Shown: positions 41,541 through 50,771, counted from the stretch's first letter. The stretch: 64,000 bases of DNA from Brevibacillus fluminis (GCF_003710825.1 NZ_RHHQ01000015.1:1-64000); one strand, 5' to 3'. Notes: generated from the sequence alone by a model not told the origin. Program-made: numbers and translations.

Positions 41541-43178
41541 ATGAATTTTGTCGAAGCGGAAAAGGTTTTTCCATGGGTAAAGGAAGGAAAAGGCAACATC
41601 GTTTATGAAGCGATCGATCGGCACGTAGAGAGCGGGGCTGGCGATACTGTTGCGCTCTACTATTCGGATGGCGAACGGGAGGAGTCTCTCACATTTGCCG
41701 AGATTCAGAGCAAATCCAGTCAATTCGCCCGCGGGCTATTGCAATTGGGAATTCAGCAAGGAGATCGGGTTTTCTTGTTTATGCCGCGAAGCCCGGATCT
41801 GTACATCGCGCTGATCGGCATTATCCGCATGGGGGCGATTGCCGGTCCGCTGTTTGAGGCGTTCATGGAGTCTGCCGTTCGCGATCGGCTACAGGATAGC
41901 GGCGCACGGGCAATCGTGACGACCCCTTCGCTGTTGACGCGCATTCCGCAAAGCGACCTCCCAGAGCTTGCGCACGTGATCGTGGCAGGGGCCAAAGAAG
42001 AGCTGGCTGCACCGCTGCATGCCTTCGAGCAGGTGATGAAGCAGCCGGATGATCCGTTCATCCAAGAGGTGAGCGGCGAGGATGGACTCTATCTGCATTA
42101 CACGTCAGGCTCGACAGGCAAGCCAAAAGGTGTGCTTCACGCCCATGCGGGTCTTTTGCATCAATATGTATCCGGTGCGGTCGTATACGATTTCCGCCCG
42201 GGGGACAAATATTGGTGCACGGCAGATCCAGGTTGGATTACGGGCACATCGGCCGGGATTTTTGCTCCTTGGCTCCATGGCGTTTCCATCGTTGTGAGGG
42301 GCGGTCGGTTTCGGTCGGAGGATTGGTATGCGACGATTGAAAAATACGGTGTGACAGTCTGGTTCAGCGCGCCAACCGCATTCCGCATGCTGATGGCGGC
42401 AGGCGATGACGTGCCGAAGCAGTTTGATTTTTCGAAATTAAGACACGTTTTATCGGCTGGCGAGCCGCTGAATCCAGAAGTCATTCGCTGGGGTGAGCAA
42501 GTGCTGCAAAGACGCATCCACGACAACTGGTGGATGACAGAGACCGGCTCTACGATTTGTGCCAACCGTCCCGACATTCCGGTCCGACTCGGCTCGATGG
42601 GCAAACCGCTTCCGGGCATTCATCTCGCCATCGTCGACAGCAAAGGCAATGAGCTTCCGCCTAACACGATGGGCGATTTGGCCATTTTACCTCCATGGCC
42701 AGCGATGATGCGCGCTATTTGGGGGAATGAGGAGAAGTATCAATCGTATTTTCGCAACGGTTGGTATATTTCCGGCGATTCGGCGTACCGCGATGAAGAC
42801 GGGTATTTTTGGTTTCAAGGCCGGATCGACGATGTGATCAACACATCGGGAGAGCGGATTGGGCCATTCGAGGTGGAAAGCAAGCTGGTAGAGCACCCTG
42901 CTGTCGCGGAAGCGGGTGTGATCGGCATTCCGGACCCGATGCGCGGCGAGATCATTAAGGCGTTCGTGACGCTGCGCCAAGGATATTCGCCTAGCGAAGA
43001 GCTGGCAGTGCAGATCAAGCAGTTCGTCAAAGAAAAGCTGGCAGCGCACGCAGCACCGCGCGAGATCGAATTCCGTTCCGGCTTGCCGAAGACGAGAAGC
43101 GGCAAAATTATGCGGCGCGTCTTGAAAGCGTGGGAGCTGGGCTTGCCGACCGGAGATTTATCGACATTGGAGGAATAA
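41541..43178 (+). CDS. acsA: Acetyl-CoA synthetase (AMP-forming), first copy
   Basis: A 545-residue ANL-family ligase with the AMP-binding loop YTSGSTGKPKGVLH (near 188), WWMTETGS (near 332), SGDSAYRDEDGYFWFQGR hinge and C-terminal catalytic Lys 522 in SGKIMRR, the residue controlled by acetylation in AcuA-bearing bacteria. It makes acetyl-CoA from acetate, ATP and CoA. GGGGGTGGCCTG precedes ATG 41541. The same enzyme type is encoded again 197 nt downstream; the two products are closely similar over their length. A long dispersed repeat lies directly upstream. Confidence 0.9.
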   Translation: MNFVEAEKVFPWVKEGKGNIVYEAIDRHVESGAGDTVALYYSDGEREESLTFAEIQSKSSQFARGLLQLGIQQGDRVFLFMPRSPDLYIALIGIIRMGAIAGPLFEAFMESAVRDRLQDSGARAIVTTPSLLTRIPQSDLPELAHVIVAGAKEELAAPLHAFEQVMKQPDDPFIQEVSGEDGLYLHYTSGSTGKPKGVLHAHAGLLHQYVSGAVVYDFRPGDKYWCTADPGWITGTSAGIFAPWLHGVSIVVRGGRFRSEDWYATIEKYGVTVWFSAPTAFRMLMAAGDDVPKQFDFSKLRHVLSAGEPLNPEVIRWGEQVLQRRIHDNWWMTETGSTICANRPDIPVRLGSMGKPLPGIHLAIVDSKGNELPPNTMGDLAILPPWPAMMRAIWGNEEKYQSYFRNGWYISGDSAYRDEDGYFWFQGRIDDVINTSGERIGPFEVESKLVEHPAVAEAGVIGIPDPMRGEIIKAFVTLRQGYSPSEELAVQIKQFVKEKLAAHAAPREIEFRSGLPKTRSGKIMRRVLKAWELGLPTGDLSTLEE

Positions 43179-43235
43179 AGTCCGCACAAAGGCGTAAAAA
43201 CTAGCGCGAATCTCTATTTATTTGCATGTGCTTAT

Positions 43236-43259
43236 CGAGCTGGTTTAACGACCAGCTCG
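43236..43259. repeat. Stem-loop between the two acetyl-CoA synthetase genes
   Basis: CGAGCTGGT (43236-43244) pairs with ACCAGCTCG (43251-43259) around a 6-nt loop. Without a clear T-run it is at best a weak terminator of the first gene. Confidence 0.45.
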
Positions 43260-43311
43260 TCTTACATGTACAAATTCCGGCATGAAATGCCAAATAAGAG
43301 GATTTTTATAA

Positions 43312-43340
43312 TTGTGAGAGAATATGAAATTGGTTACAAT
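43312..43340 (+). promoter_or_regulatory. Promoter of the second acetyl-CoA synthetase gene
   Basis: TTGTGA (43312-43317), 17-nt spacer, TACAAT (43335-43340), 36 nt before the start codon. Confidence 0.65.
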
Positions 43341-43375
43341 ATTCATAAAAGAATTTCCAAGGGGTGTGAGAAGGT

Positions 43376-45091
43376 ATGAAAGTAGAAAAAATCCCAGCAA
43401 CCGAAGGAACATTCAACCTGCAAGATTATGAGCAAGCGTATGCAAATTTTGACTGGGCAGATGTAGAGAAGGCGTTCAGTTGGTATGAGACAGGCAAGGT
43501 CAACATGGCGTATGAAGCCATCGACCGCCATCTGTCGACTCCACGTAAAGATAAAGTAGCGCTGAAATACAGCGATGCAACGCGCGACGAATCCTACACG
43601 TTTGCTGATCTCAGCCGCTTGTCCAACAAATTCGGGAATGTACTGAAAAGCTTGGACATCAACAAAGGCGATCGAGTTTTCGTATTCATGCCTCGTTCTC
43701 CTGAATTGTATGTAAGCGTTTTAGGTACGCTCAAAGTGGGCGCGATCGTCGGCCCGCTGTTTGAAGCGTTCATGGAAGGCGCTGTCCGCGACCGTCTGGA
43801 AGACAGTGAAGCGGTAGCGATTGTTACAACCCCTGCACTTCTTCCGCGTGTGCCGGTTGCAGAGCTTCCTGCTTTGAAGCATGTGATTTTGGTCGGTGCC
43901 GAGGGCGAGCTGGAAAACGGGCAAGTTGACTTTCAAAAAGCGATGGATGCTGCATCGGATGAATTGGAAATCACGTGGGTGGACCGCGAAGATGGCATGA
44001 TTCTTCATTACACATCCGGTTCCACTGGCAAGCCAAAAGGCGTGCTGCACGTTCACAATGCTATGGTTCAACATTACCAAACCGGGAAATGGGTTCTCGA
44101 TTTGCAAGAAGACGACATCTACTGGTGCACAGCTGACCCAGGCTGGGTAACAGGCACGTCCTACGGCATTTTCGCACCTTGGCTGAATGGTGCGACAAGC
44201 GTAATTCGCGGTGGCCGCTTCAAGCCGGAAGACTGGTACAAAACGCTGCAAGACAACAAAGTAACCGTCTGGTACAGCGCGCCAACATCGTTCCGCATGC
44301 TGATGGGTGCTGGCGATGAGTTCGTCAAGCAGTTTGACCTCTCGTCCTTGCGCCATGTGCTGAGCGTGGGTGAGCCGCTTAATCCTGAAGTCGTATACTG
44401 GGGCTTGAAAGCGTTCAACCAACGCATTCATGACAACTGGTGGATGACCGAAACCGGCGGACAATTGATCTCCAACTACAAATCAATGGCGATCAAGCCT
44501 GGCTCGATGGGCAAACCGTTCCCAGGCATCCATGCGGCGATCATCGATGACCAAGGTAACGAGCTGCCTCCAAACCGCATGGGCAACCTGGCGATTCAAG
44601 TCGGCTGGCCGTCCATGATGCGTCAAATCTGGAAAAACCCTGCGAAATACGAAGAGTATTTCCGTTTCAAAGGCTGGTACGTATCCGGCGACTCGGCGTA
44701 TAAGGATGAAGAAGGCTACTTCTGGTTCCAAGGCCGCGTCGACGACGTTATCAATACAGCTGGCGAGCGCGTAGGTCCATTTGAAGTCGAGAGCAAGCTG
44801 GTCGAGCATCCGGCTGTCGCAGAAGCTGGCGTCATCGGTAAACCAGACCCGGTTCGTGGCGAAATCATCAAAGCGTTCATCGCGCTCCGTGCAGGCTATG
44901 AGCCGAGTGAAGAGCTGATGGAAGAAATCAGACGCTTCGTCAAAGAAGGCTTGGCAGCACATGCAGCGCCGCGTGAAATCGAATTCCGCGACAAGCTGCC
45001 GAAGACCCGTTCCGGTAAAATCATGCGCCGCGTGCTGAAAGCATGGGAGCTGGGCTTGCCGACAGGCGATTTGTCCACCATGGAAGACTAA
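43376..45091 (+). CDS. acsA: Acetyl-CoA synthetase (AMP-forming), second copy
   Basis: A 571-residue AcsA with the same motifs as the first copy (YTSGSTGKPKGVLH, WWMTETGG, catalytic Lys 548 in SGKIMRR) and a 26-residue longer N-terminus. AAGGGGTGTGAG precedes ATG 43376. It has its own promoter, so the two genes can be controlled separately. This one is closer in length to B. subtilis AcsA (about 570) and is the likelier housekeeping enzyme; the first may prefer another short acid such as propionate (inference). Confidence 0.92.
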   Translation: MKVEKIPATEGTFNLQDYEQAYANFDWADVEKAFSWYETGKVNMAYEAIDRHLSTPRKDKVALKYSDATRDESYTFADLSRLSNKFGNVLKSLDINKGDRVFVFMPRSPELYVSVLGTLKVGAIVGPLFEAFMEGAVRDRLEDSEAVAIVTTPALLPRVPVAELPALKHVILVGAEGELENGQVDFQKAMDAASDELEITWVDREDGMILHYTSGSTGKPKGVLHVHNAMVQHYQTGKWVLDLQEDDIYWCTADPGWVTGTSYGIFAPWLNGATSVIRGGRFKPEDWYKTLQDNKVTVWYSAPTSFRMLMGAGDEFVKQFDLSSLRHVLSVGEPLNPEVVYWGLKAFNQRIHDNWWMTETGGQLISNYKSMAIKPGSMGKPFPGIHAAIIDDQGNELPPNRMGNLAIQVGWPSMMRQIWKNPAKYEEYFRFKGWYVSGDSAYKDEEGYFWFQGRVDDVINTAGERVGPFEVESKLVEHPAVAEAGVIGKPDPVRGEIIKAFIALRAGYEPSEELMEEIRRFVKEGLAAHAAPREIEFRDKLPKTRSGKIMRRVLKAWELGLPTGDLSTMED

Positions 45092-45102
45092 CAACAGAAT
45101 AT

Positions 45103-45166
45103 ACCCCTCGCTGGGCCGAAGATAGGATCGTAAACGACATTCCCTTTGGTGACAGGAGGGGTTTTT
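45103..45166 (+). terminator. Terminator of the second acetyl-CoA synthetase gene
   Basis: ACCCCTC (45103-45109) pairs with GAGGGGT (45156-45162), with further pairing possible in the long loop, then a T-run to 45166. Confidence 0.65.
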
Positions 45167-45175
45167 CTATGTCAG

Positions 45176-46192
45176 TCAAATTTGTTTTTCTGTGAGAGGA
45201 GTGGTACGACCGATGGGGGAAGGAGCCGGCTTTCCGAATAAAAATCCTTGAAAGAGCTGAAAGCCCAGACGTTTGAGGAAAAGAAAATCACGTTCTTCTT
45301 CGATTCCTTCCGCCAAGGGGATCGATCCGATTTCCTGTGCGGCTTCCAGCATCGTAGCTGCCATTTCCTGATGTTGCGGATTGTCAGAGATTCCTCGCAC
45401 GTATTTCATGTCGAGTTTCATGTAGGTTGGCTGCAATTCTCGCAAAAGCTCAATCGTGCTATAACCTGCACCGACATCATCCAATGCGTATTCGAAGCCG
45501 TGCTGCCGATAAAAGCGCAAAATGGTTTTGAGATGTTCCAAGTCGTCGACCTTCTCCGATTCCACCACTTCGAAAACAAAGGTAGCAGGATTTGCCTGCA
45601 TGCGATGAGCCAACTCCAGCGTGGTCTGCAGACAATGCTCAGGAGAGTAAATGGAAGTAGGCAAAAAATTGATAAACACTTTTTGGTTTCGCAGGACCGG
45701 GGAGTGAGCGACAGCGGTCAGTCTGCACAGCTTATCCAATGCAAATAAACGATTTCGCTTCTTGGCAGAGGTGAAGAGCTCACCAGAAGGGATCAGGGAT
45801 CCGTCCTCCCGGAACGATCGGGACAGCACCTCGTGGGCGAATAGCGTTTGCTCGCCGTCCACGATGGGCTGGAAATAAGGGGTTATTCGCTTTTCGACGA
45901 TCAGCTGGTCGATCCAGTTTGCTTCTAAAACCGATGAGATCGTATGGAGCTCCTGCCATTCTTGTTTTCCAAGTCGGTAATAAATATATGCCGAATTCAT
46001 ATGCTCCCCACAGAAATCAAGCAAATCAAGAATGAATGCTTCCTCAACGATCACGACGTTTTCCCTATGGTCGTAAGAGCCGTTCTGCCGCTTCATATGC
46101 TGAAGCAGCAATGGAATCATCGCTTTGTTGTCTACCCCTTCGAACAACAGTTCAAAGCGGAGGTGATGCGGAAAGCAGCTTGTACATGTCAT
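45176..46192 (-). CDS. EAL-domain c-di-GMP phosphodiesterase
   Basis: A 338-residue cytosolic protein: an N-terminal region of about 90 residues (MTCTSCFPHHLRFELLFEG...) and an EAL domain. The signature reads EVL in place of EAL (YFQPIVDGEQTLFAHEVLSR), but the metal and substrate residues appear kept: NFLP, VFEVVESE, ALDDVGAGYS, KLDMKYV, EGIEEE and FQGFLFGKP. It probably cleaves cyclic di-GMP to pGpG. GGGGGGA precedes the start at 46192. It follows the MerR-B12 regulator gene by 43 nt in one operon, so its level may respond to light or cobalamin (inference). Confidence 0.82.
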   Translation of the reverse strand: MTCTSCFPHHLRFELLFEGVDNKAMIPLLLQHMKRQNGSYDHRENVVIVEEAFILDLLDFCGEHMNSAYIYYRLGKQEWQELHTISSVLEANWIDQLIVEKRITPYFQPIVDGEQTLFAHEVLSRSFREDGSLIPSGELFTSAKKRNRLFALDKLCRLTAVAHSPVLRNQKVFINFLPTSIYSPEHCLQTTLELAHRMQANPATFVFEVVESEKVDDLEHLKTILRFYRQHGFEYALDDVGAGYSTIELLRELQPTYMKLDMKYVRGISDNPQHQEMAATMLEAAQEIGSIPLAEGIEEERDFLFLKRLGFQLFQGFLFGKPAPSPIGRTTPLTEKQI

Positions 46193-46235
46193 GGCGGTCC
46201 CCCCAATTAAGAGATGGGTGTGCCGTTTCTCCTTG

Positions 46236-47129
46236 CTAGGCAAACGACAACACCACATCGATGTCTTCGGTGACAATAATCGCGTTAAGTTTTTTGCCAA
46301 TTGCTGCCCCAAGTGCGCCAGCACCGCCCAAATAAAAGCGGATATGCGGATGCTCAGCAGCGAATCGATCCAAGCGCAAAAGCAGCTGATCATCCTGCTG
46401 GAACGGATGGGAGGTCATGGCTGATAAAATGACCTTCTGCGGTTGCAACCGCAGCGTGGCTTGCTCAATCGCACCGCTAGCCGGTGTCGGACATAAAAAC
46501 ATGGTGCGCCATCCTTTTTGCGCCGCCTGAAGGAGGATGATTTGCGTAGGGATTTCATGCTGCTCGAACGGCAGGCACGCCCCCAAGATCAATGGCATTT
46601 TCGGATCCGTTAGAATCGTCCTGCGCATTTGGGCGATATAATCACGGACAACTTGGCTTGCGATATGTTCCTGGTATTCAGGCCATACTCCAGACTCCCA
46701 GAAAGAACCGATCCTTCGCAAAAAGGGCAGGATGATCATCTGCAAGAAAACGGGCAAAGGAAAATCCATATTGGCTCGTTGAAGCAGCCTCATCAGTTGA
46801 CCTTCATCGCATTGCGCCCCCGATTCGAGCATCTTTACCACATACTCCTCCGCCAACTCTTCGTTTGCAATGAAAGCTCTCGGTTTCTGGTGGATCGCCT
46901 CTGTTTCCCTCACCGTTAAAATTGCCGTTTGCAGTGAGAAGTTTTGTTCAACCATCGATTTGACTTTCAAGATGATGTCGATATCCTGCTGCGTATAAAC
47001 CCGGTAGCCATTTTCAAGCCGTTCCGGTTTAACCAGATCGTAGCGCTCTTCCCATTTCCGAATGACTTGCGTGGAGAGCTTTGTCTTTTCCGCAACCTGG
47101 CGGATCGTAAATTTTCCTGTTGGATTCAT
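46236..47129 (-). CDS. MerR-family regulator with B12-binding-like domain (CarH/LitR type)
   Basis: A 297-residue regulator. The N-terminal MerR winged helix is FTIRQVAEKTKLSTQVIRKWEERYDLVKPERLENGYRVY. A B12-binding type 2 helical bundle (about 85-180, with SGVWPEYQEHIAS, the W..E/H segment that caps cobalamin) and a Rossmann-like B12 domain (about 180-297) follow. The lower-ligand motif ExHxxG reads EQHEIP here: His kept, Gly replaced. In CarH/LitR proteins adenosylcobalamin makes the repressor light-sensitive; whether this one binds B12 is uncertain. The start at 47129 has GGAGG about 12 nt upstream. Operon with the EAL gene, divergent from hemAT. Confidence 0.8.
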   Translation of the reverse strand: MNPTGKFTIRQVAEKTKLSTQVIRKWEERYDLVKPERLENGYRVYTQQDIDIILKVKSMVEQNFSLQTAILTVRETEAIHQKPRAFIANEELAEEYVVKMLESGAQCDEGQLMRLLQRANMDFPLPVFLQMIILPFLRRIGSFWESGVWPEYQEHIASQVVRDYIAQMRRTILTDPKMPLILGACLPFEQHEIPTQIILLQAAQKGWRTMFLCPTPASGAIEQATLRLQPQKVILSAMTSHPFQQDDQLLLRLDRFAAEHPHIRFYLGGAGALGAAIGKKLNAIIVTEDIDVVLSFA

Positions 47130-47215
47130 CAGTAAGGGGTTCCTCCAAAATGGTATACAAACATTGTTCCTAGCACCCTTAAAAATAATAAATATCCAAG
47201 GTAGCACGGCAAAAC

Positions 47216-47244
47216 ATTATACGAAAATTTGACAAAGATTATAC
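47216..47244. promoter_or_regulatory. Direct repeats at the hemAT / MerR-EAL divergent promoters
   Basis: ATTATAC occurs at 47216-47222 and 47238-47244, exactly 22 bp apart (two helical turns), flanking the -35 of the hemAT promoter. Such spacing suits a MerR-type tetramer; the binding protein is inferred to be the adjacent regulator. Confidence 0.4.
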
Positions 47245-47257
47245 AAGGTGTTATTTT
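47229..47257 (+). promoter_or_regulatory. Promoter of hemAT
   Basis: TTGACA (47229-47234), 17-nt spacer, TATTTT (47252-47257), 82 nt before the start. Confidence 0.6.
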
Positions 47258-47338
47258 GAGAATACCAGAACGATCAAACTTTTTCCAGTATCATCTCGAA
47301 ATAGATTACATAACTGAGCATAACATGGGGGATGAAGC

Positions 47339-48643
47339 ATGAGTACGTTTATATCGCTATTTCGGAAAAATTCGACAGAGGTTGTACAGGAACCTCGGAT
47401 GGAAAGTGGTGCCGAGCTGAAGCACGCTGACAAGAAGCTTGCGGAGATTCTCACCTTTATGCGAATTGACCAATCCCATCAGAACGCTATGCAAATGGTG
47501 AAGCCACAAATGATGGAAGCCGCTGACGAGATTTTCGATTCCATTCTCAATAGTCTCTACCAGATGGATACGCTCAAGAAAATTGCAACCACCCATTCTT
47601 CGAGGGAGCGGTTGAAAGGAGTCTTTCTGCATTATATCGATTCCTTGTTTACGGCTTCGTTGGATCAGGATTATATGGAGTTTCGTAAAAGAATCGGGCG
47701 TACACACAATCAAGCATCGTTGCCAGTTGAGTGGTTTTTGGCAACGTATCAAACCATCTTTTCTTATGCCATCCCGATGCTGATCAAGCAGTTGGCGAAT
47801 CAGCCCGACCAATTAGAAAAGGTGCTATTGGCTGTAACGGGATTTTGTAATCTAGATGCTCAAATCGTCATTTCACAATATTTGCATACACGCATACAAA
47901 GGATTGAAGAGCTGCATGAAAACCAGTTATCTGTCCAAAACGAACTGATCGGGATCAGCCAACAGATCAAGTCATCCGTTCGGCATACCGAATCGGCATC
48001 TGAAGCCACGACAGAAAAAACGCTGAAACTAATCGCAGACACTGAAATGACAATGAAAAGCAGTAAAAATTTACGTAACCTCACGGCATATAGTCTTGAT
48101 AAAATTAATGTGATGGAACAAAAGATGGTGGCGCTAAAAGACGAGGTAAAGCAATCCGTTGAAAAGGTGAATGAGCTTTCACGGGTAATGGCCCGGGTCA
48201 TTGATATGTCAAAGGATATCGAGACGATTGCCAACCAAACGAATTTGCTTGCGCTAAACGCTTCCATTGAAGCAGCGCGGGCAGGGGAGCAAGGCAGAGG
48301 GTTTTCAGTGGTTGCGACTGAGGTGCGCAAGCTGGCTGAGGAAACAAAGAAAACGAACCATGATATTAAGCTGCTGATCGGGGAAAGCACGGCGACCATG
48401 GTTGAAATCGTGAGCAAGCTGTCAACAATGAAGCAGGCTACGCTGGAAACAACCCAAGAGGTGAATGAAGTGAAAACGGGGTTGACAGCAACGAGCATGG
48501 AAATGGATAACTACATGGACATGTTTACAGGCAATAAGCATGATCTCGATGTGATTCTTAACGCGATTCAGGAAATCGCTGTAACCATAGGATCGCTTTC
48601 AACACTCGCAAGCGAATTGCATGAAAACACGGTCCAGCGATGA
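47339..48643 (+). CDS. hemAT: HemAT-like globin-coupled chemotaxis transducer
   Basis: A 434-residue soluble transducer. The N-terminal globin-coupled sensor (about 30-185) has its proximal heme ligand at His 123 ([13 protein letters not shown]), the same number as in B. subtilis HemAT. The C-terminal methyl-accepting signalling domain (about 210-434) has the hairpin tip [19 protein letters not shown] followed by [17 protein letters not shown]. It senses oxygen through heme and signals to CheA. GGGGATG precedes ATG 47339. Divergent from a MerR-EAL operon, it may link oxygen sensing to motility and c-di-GMP. Confidence 0.92.
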   Translation: MSTFISLFRKNSTEVVQEPRMESGAELKHADKKLAEILTFMRIDQSHQNAMQMVKPQMMEAADEIFDSILNSLYQMDTLKKIATTHSSRERLKGVFLHYIDSLFTASLDQDYMEFRKRIGRTHNQASLPVEWFLATYQTIFSYAIPMLIKQLANQPDQLEKVLLAVTGFCNLDAQIVISQYLHTRIQRIEELHENQLSVQNELIGISQQIKSSVRHTESASEATTEKTLKLIADTEMTMKSSKNLRNLTAYSLDKINVMEQKMVALKDEVKQSVEKVNELSRVMARVIDMSKDIETIANQTNLLALNASIEAARAGEQGRGFSVVATEVRKLAEETKKTNHDIKLLIGESTATMVEIVSKLSTMKQATLETTQEVNEVKTGLTATSMEMDNYMDMFTGNKHDLDVILNAIQEIAVTIGSLSTLASELHENTVQR

Positions 48644-48671
48644 AAGACCAGACTCTTTTTGAACGAGAAGA

Positions 48672-48712
48672 AGCAGCGATTGCTGGCAACATGGCGCAAT
48701 CGCTGCTTTTTT
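48672..48712 (+). terminator. Terminator of hemAT
   Basis: AGCAGCGATTGC (48672-48683) pairs with GCAATCGCTGCT (48695-48706), T-run to 48712. Confidence 0.85.
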
Positions 48713-48718
48713 GAGGAG

Positions 48719-49717
48719 TTACGCCTCGTCCGCAATCACATCACAATATTTTCGTATTAGACGAGACGCCTTGGATTGGCTGATTTTTAAATATTCAGCC
48801 ACTTTGCGTGAGCTTTTGAACCGATCGTAGGATTGGCTGATCAGCTGCTTCTCCAGCTCCTCCAATGCGACAGAAAGGGAGGGAAGGGGGGAGGGGAGCT
48901 GAGCTGCACTCACGCCGAGACGAATCTCGTCAGGCAGGTCGGCAGCGGTAATCAGGCTGTCGGTCGTGATGATCAGCTTTTCCAGTACGTTTTCCAGCTG
49001 GCGGATGTTTCCTGGCCAACGGTATCGCTTCAGCAGATGCAAAGCGTCCGGTGCAACGCGATGGTTGCCTCCCAGCCGCTCGTTGTGCTTTCGCATAAAA
49101 TGTGCGACTAGCGGCTCGATGTCGTCCATACGCTCGCGCAGAGGTGGCACTTTCAGGTCGATCACATGGAGACGATAATATAAATCTTCGCGAAATTTCT
49201 TTTGCTGGACCATCTTTTGCAAATTGCAGTTGGTGGCGGCAATCATCCGAACGTCCACTTTCTTGCTTTCCACTTGCCCCAATGGCAAAAACTCCTGATC
49301 CTGTATGACGTGCAAGAGCTTTGCCTGCATATGCAAGGGCATTTCCCCAATCTCATCGAGAAACAGCGTCCCCTGATGCGCGGCCTCAATCAGACCGATT
49401 TTTCCTTGCTTCAACGCGCCCGTGAACGCGCCGGGCGAATAACCGAAAAGCTCCGCTTCAAGCAAATTTTCCGGAATGGAGGCGCAATTGATCGTGAGAA
49501 ACGGCTGCCGGGACCGTCGGCTCATGCCGTGGATCAGACCGGCCAACGCGCTTTTGCCGGTGCCAGTCTCTCCTTGCAGGAGCACGGTCGAATCATACGA
49601 GGCGATTTTTTCACAGAGCCGCAAAACTTGTTTCATGGCAGAGCTGTGCATGACCATTCCTGATCTGCCATGCTCGGGACAGGAATCGGAAGTGAGCAGA
49701 TGTTTTGACAAATCCAT
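48719..49717 (-). CDS. Sigma-54-dependent activator lacking a sensor domain
   Basis: A 332-residue enhancer-binding protein that begins almost directly with the AAA+ domain: only about 25 residues precede it. Walker A GETGTGKSA (near 49), the sigma-54 contact loop SPGAFTGA (near 95), Walker B GTLFLDEIGE and the sensor region PPLRERMDDI are intact. The C-terminus has a TyrR-like helix-turn-helix (KSSRKVAEYLKISQSKASRLIRKY). Without PAS or receiver domain it may be constitutively active or controlled by another protein. A good -24/-12 promoter lies 1.1 kb away at 50824, in front of a Rieske oxygenase gene, the likely target. Confidence 0.87.
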   Translation of the reverse strand: MDLSKHLLTSDSCPEHGRSGMVMHSSAMKQVLRLCEKIASYDSTVLLQGETGTGKSALAGLIHGMSRRSRQPFLTINCASIPENLLEAELFGYSPGAFTGALKQGKIGLIEAAHQGTLFLDEIGEMPLHMQAKLLHVIQDQEFLPLGQVESKKVDVRMIAATNCNLQKMVQQKKFREDLYYRLHVIDLKVPPLRERMDDIEPLVAHFMRKHNERLGGNHRVAPDALHLLKRYRWPGNIRQLENVLEKLIITTDSLITAADLPDEIRLGVSAAQLPSPLPSLSVALEELEKQLISQSYDRFKSSRKVAEYLKISQSKASRLIRKYCDVIADEA

Positions 49718-49751
49718 GACGGCAATTCACCCCCAGCAATTCGTGCAGCCA

Positions 49752-50093
49752 TTATTGTGACATGGTTTGGGTCGCAGGGCTGTCTGCCAGCTTCAGCAGC
49801 ACGACTCCTGCGATGATCGTAAGGATACCGATGATGCGAAGCGGGCTGATCGACTCCTGCCATAAAATGATGCCCACGACGACGGTCAAAGCGGTTCCGA
49901 GTCCCGACCAGATCGCATAGGCAGTACCGAGCGGCAGGCCGCGAAGCGCTAGTGATAGCAGATAGAACGAGACTGCGTAGCCGATGACGACCACAATGCT
50001 AGGCACCAAGCGGGTAAAGCCATCCGACAGCTTCAAGGAAGTCGTCGCGACGATCTCCGTCAAGATCGCCAGCAGCAAAAAGAGATAATTCAT
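49752..50093 (-). CDS. SMR-family multidrug exporter (EmrE/QacE-like)
   Basis: A 113-residue four-helix transporter. Glu 13 (LLLAILTEIVATTSLKLSDGF) is the membrane-embedded carboxylate used for proton/drug antiport, and AYAIWSGLGTALTVVVG is the conserved helix-3 signature. Such pumps work as antiparallel dimers and export quaternary ammonium compounds or guanidinium. The gene overlaps the upstream TetR gene by 4 nt, so the two are co-translated. Confidence 0.9.
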   Translation of the reverse strand: MNYLFLLLAILTEIVATTSLKLSDGFTRLVPSIVVVIGYAVSFYLLSLALRGLPLGTAYAIWSGLGTALTVVVGIILWQESISPLRIIGILTIIAGVVLLKLADSPATQTMSQ

Positions 50094-50653
50094 GGTCTTC
50101 CCTCCGTAGACAGGCGAAGCAGCGTTTGTTCTACGCGTTCGCGCAGCTCATTTTTTTCCAGTGGAGCGAGCCCGAACATTTCGGCGAACCACAACCCATC
50201 CGCAGCAAGCCGGCAAATGGTGGCGATGGCAGGGTCGATGCCGTCATTTTCCATTCGGGACTGCCAATCTTGATAATAATCGCGCACAGGCTGAAGCAAA
50301 ACAGGATTGTTGACGAGTGCCGCAAGTAAGCCGGCGCTGATTTTCAATTCTTGTTCTTCACTGCGAAACGTCGCTCGGACATACGAGCGTGACCATTGCC
50401 CCGGTGAATCTCCTTCCGCCGGAACGCCGGCCTCCATCTCACAATGATAGCGATCGAATAAATGATCGATCATTCCTTTGATCAATGCTTCTTTAGACGG
50501 GAAGTGGTACAACAGACCACCTTTACTGACAGATGCATACGCAGCGACAGCATCCAGCGTCAAACGGCCGATCCCTTCCGTCTGCACCAGAAGGTATGCC
50601 GCTTCGAGAATGGCCTGTCGTGTAGGAACCGTTGATTTAGGGGATGCTTTCAT
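50090..50653 (-). CDS. TetR-family repressor of the SMR exporter
   Basis: A 187-residue regulator with the N-terminal helix-turn-helix TRQAILEAAYLLVQTEGIGRLTLDAVAAYASVSKGGLLYHFPSKEALI, and a C-terminal domain of the TetR_C_37 type. First gene of a two-gene operon with the SMR pump; it presumably represses its own operon and is released by the exported drug. The -10/-35 pair lies 41-70 nt upstream, and a partial dyad GACA..TGTC overlaps the spacer. Confidence 0.87.
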   Translation of the reverse strand: MKASPKSTVPTRQAILEAAYLLVQTEGIGRLTLDAVAAYASVSKGGLLYHFPSKEALIKGMIDHLFDRYHCEMEAGVPAEGDSPGQWSRSYVRATFRSEEQELKISAGLLAALVNNPVLLQPVRDYYQDWQSRMENDGIDPAIATICRLAADGLWFAEMFGLAPLEKNELRERVEQTLLRLSTEGRP

Positions 50654-50693
50654 GAGCCCTCAGTCCTTCATTTTCCAAATTGTTCGTAAATGA

Positions 50694-50723
50694 AGTATAC
50701 CGTCTGGACAGTACAGTTGTCAA
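50694..50723 (-). promoter_or_regulatory. Promoter of the TetR-SMR operon
   Basis: Read leftward: TTGACA (complement of 50718-50723), 18-nt spacer, TATACT (complement of 50694-50699). The GACA..TGTC partial dyad in the spacer is a possible TetR site. Confidence 0.65.
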
Positions 50724-50735
50724 TTTGCTGGCCGT

Positions 50736-50771
50736 GAGTCTGCTGTAACTCGGCTGAGTCTAACGTGACTC
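50736..50771. promoter_or_regulatory. Candidate upstream activator site for the sigma-54 promoter
   Basis: GAGTC at 50736-50740 and 50756-50760 are 20 bp apart; the second forms an inverted repeat with GACTC (50767-50771) over a 6-nt centre. The sites lie 50-90 bp upstream of the -24 element, a usual distance for an enhancer-binding protein. Confidence 0.45.

Noticed and set aside
43236-43259. Strong intrinsic terminator between the acsA genes
   Set aside because: The stem is good but no T-run follows; kept only as a stem-loop.
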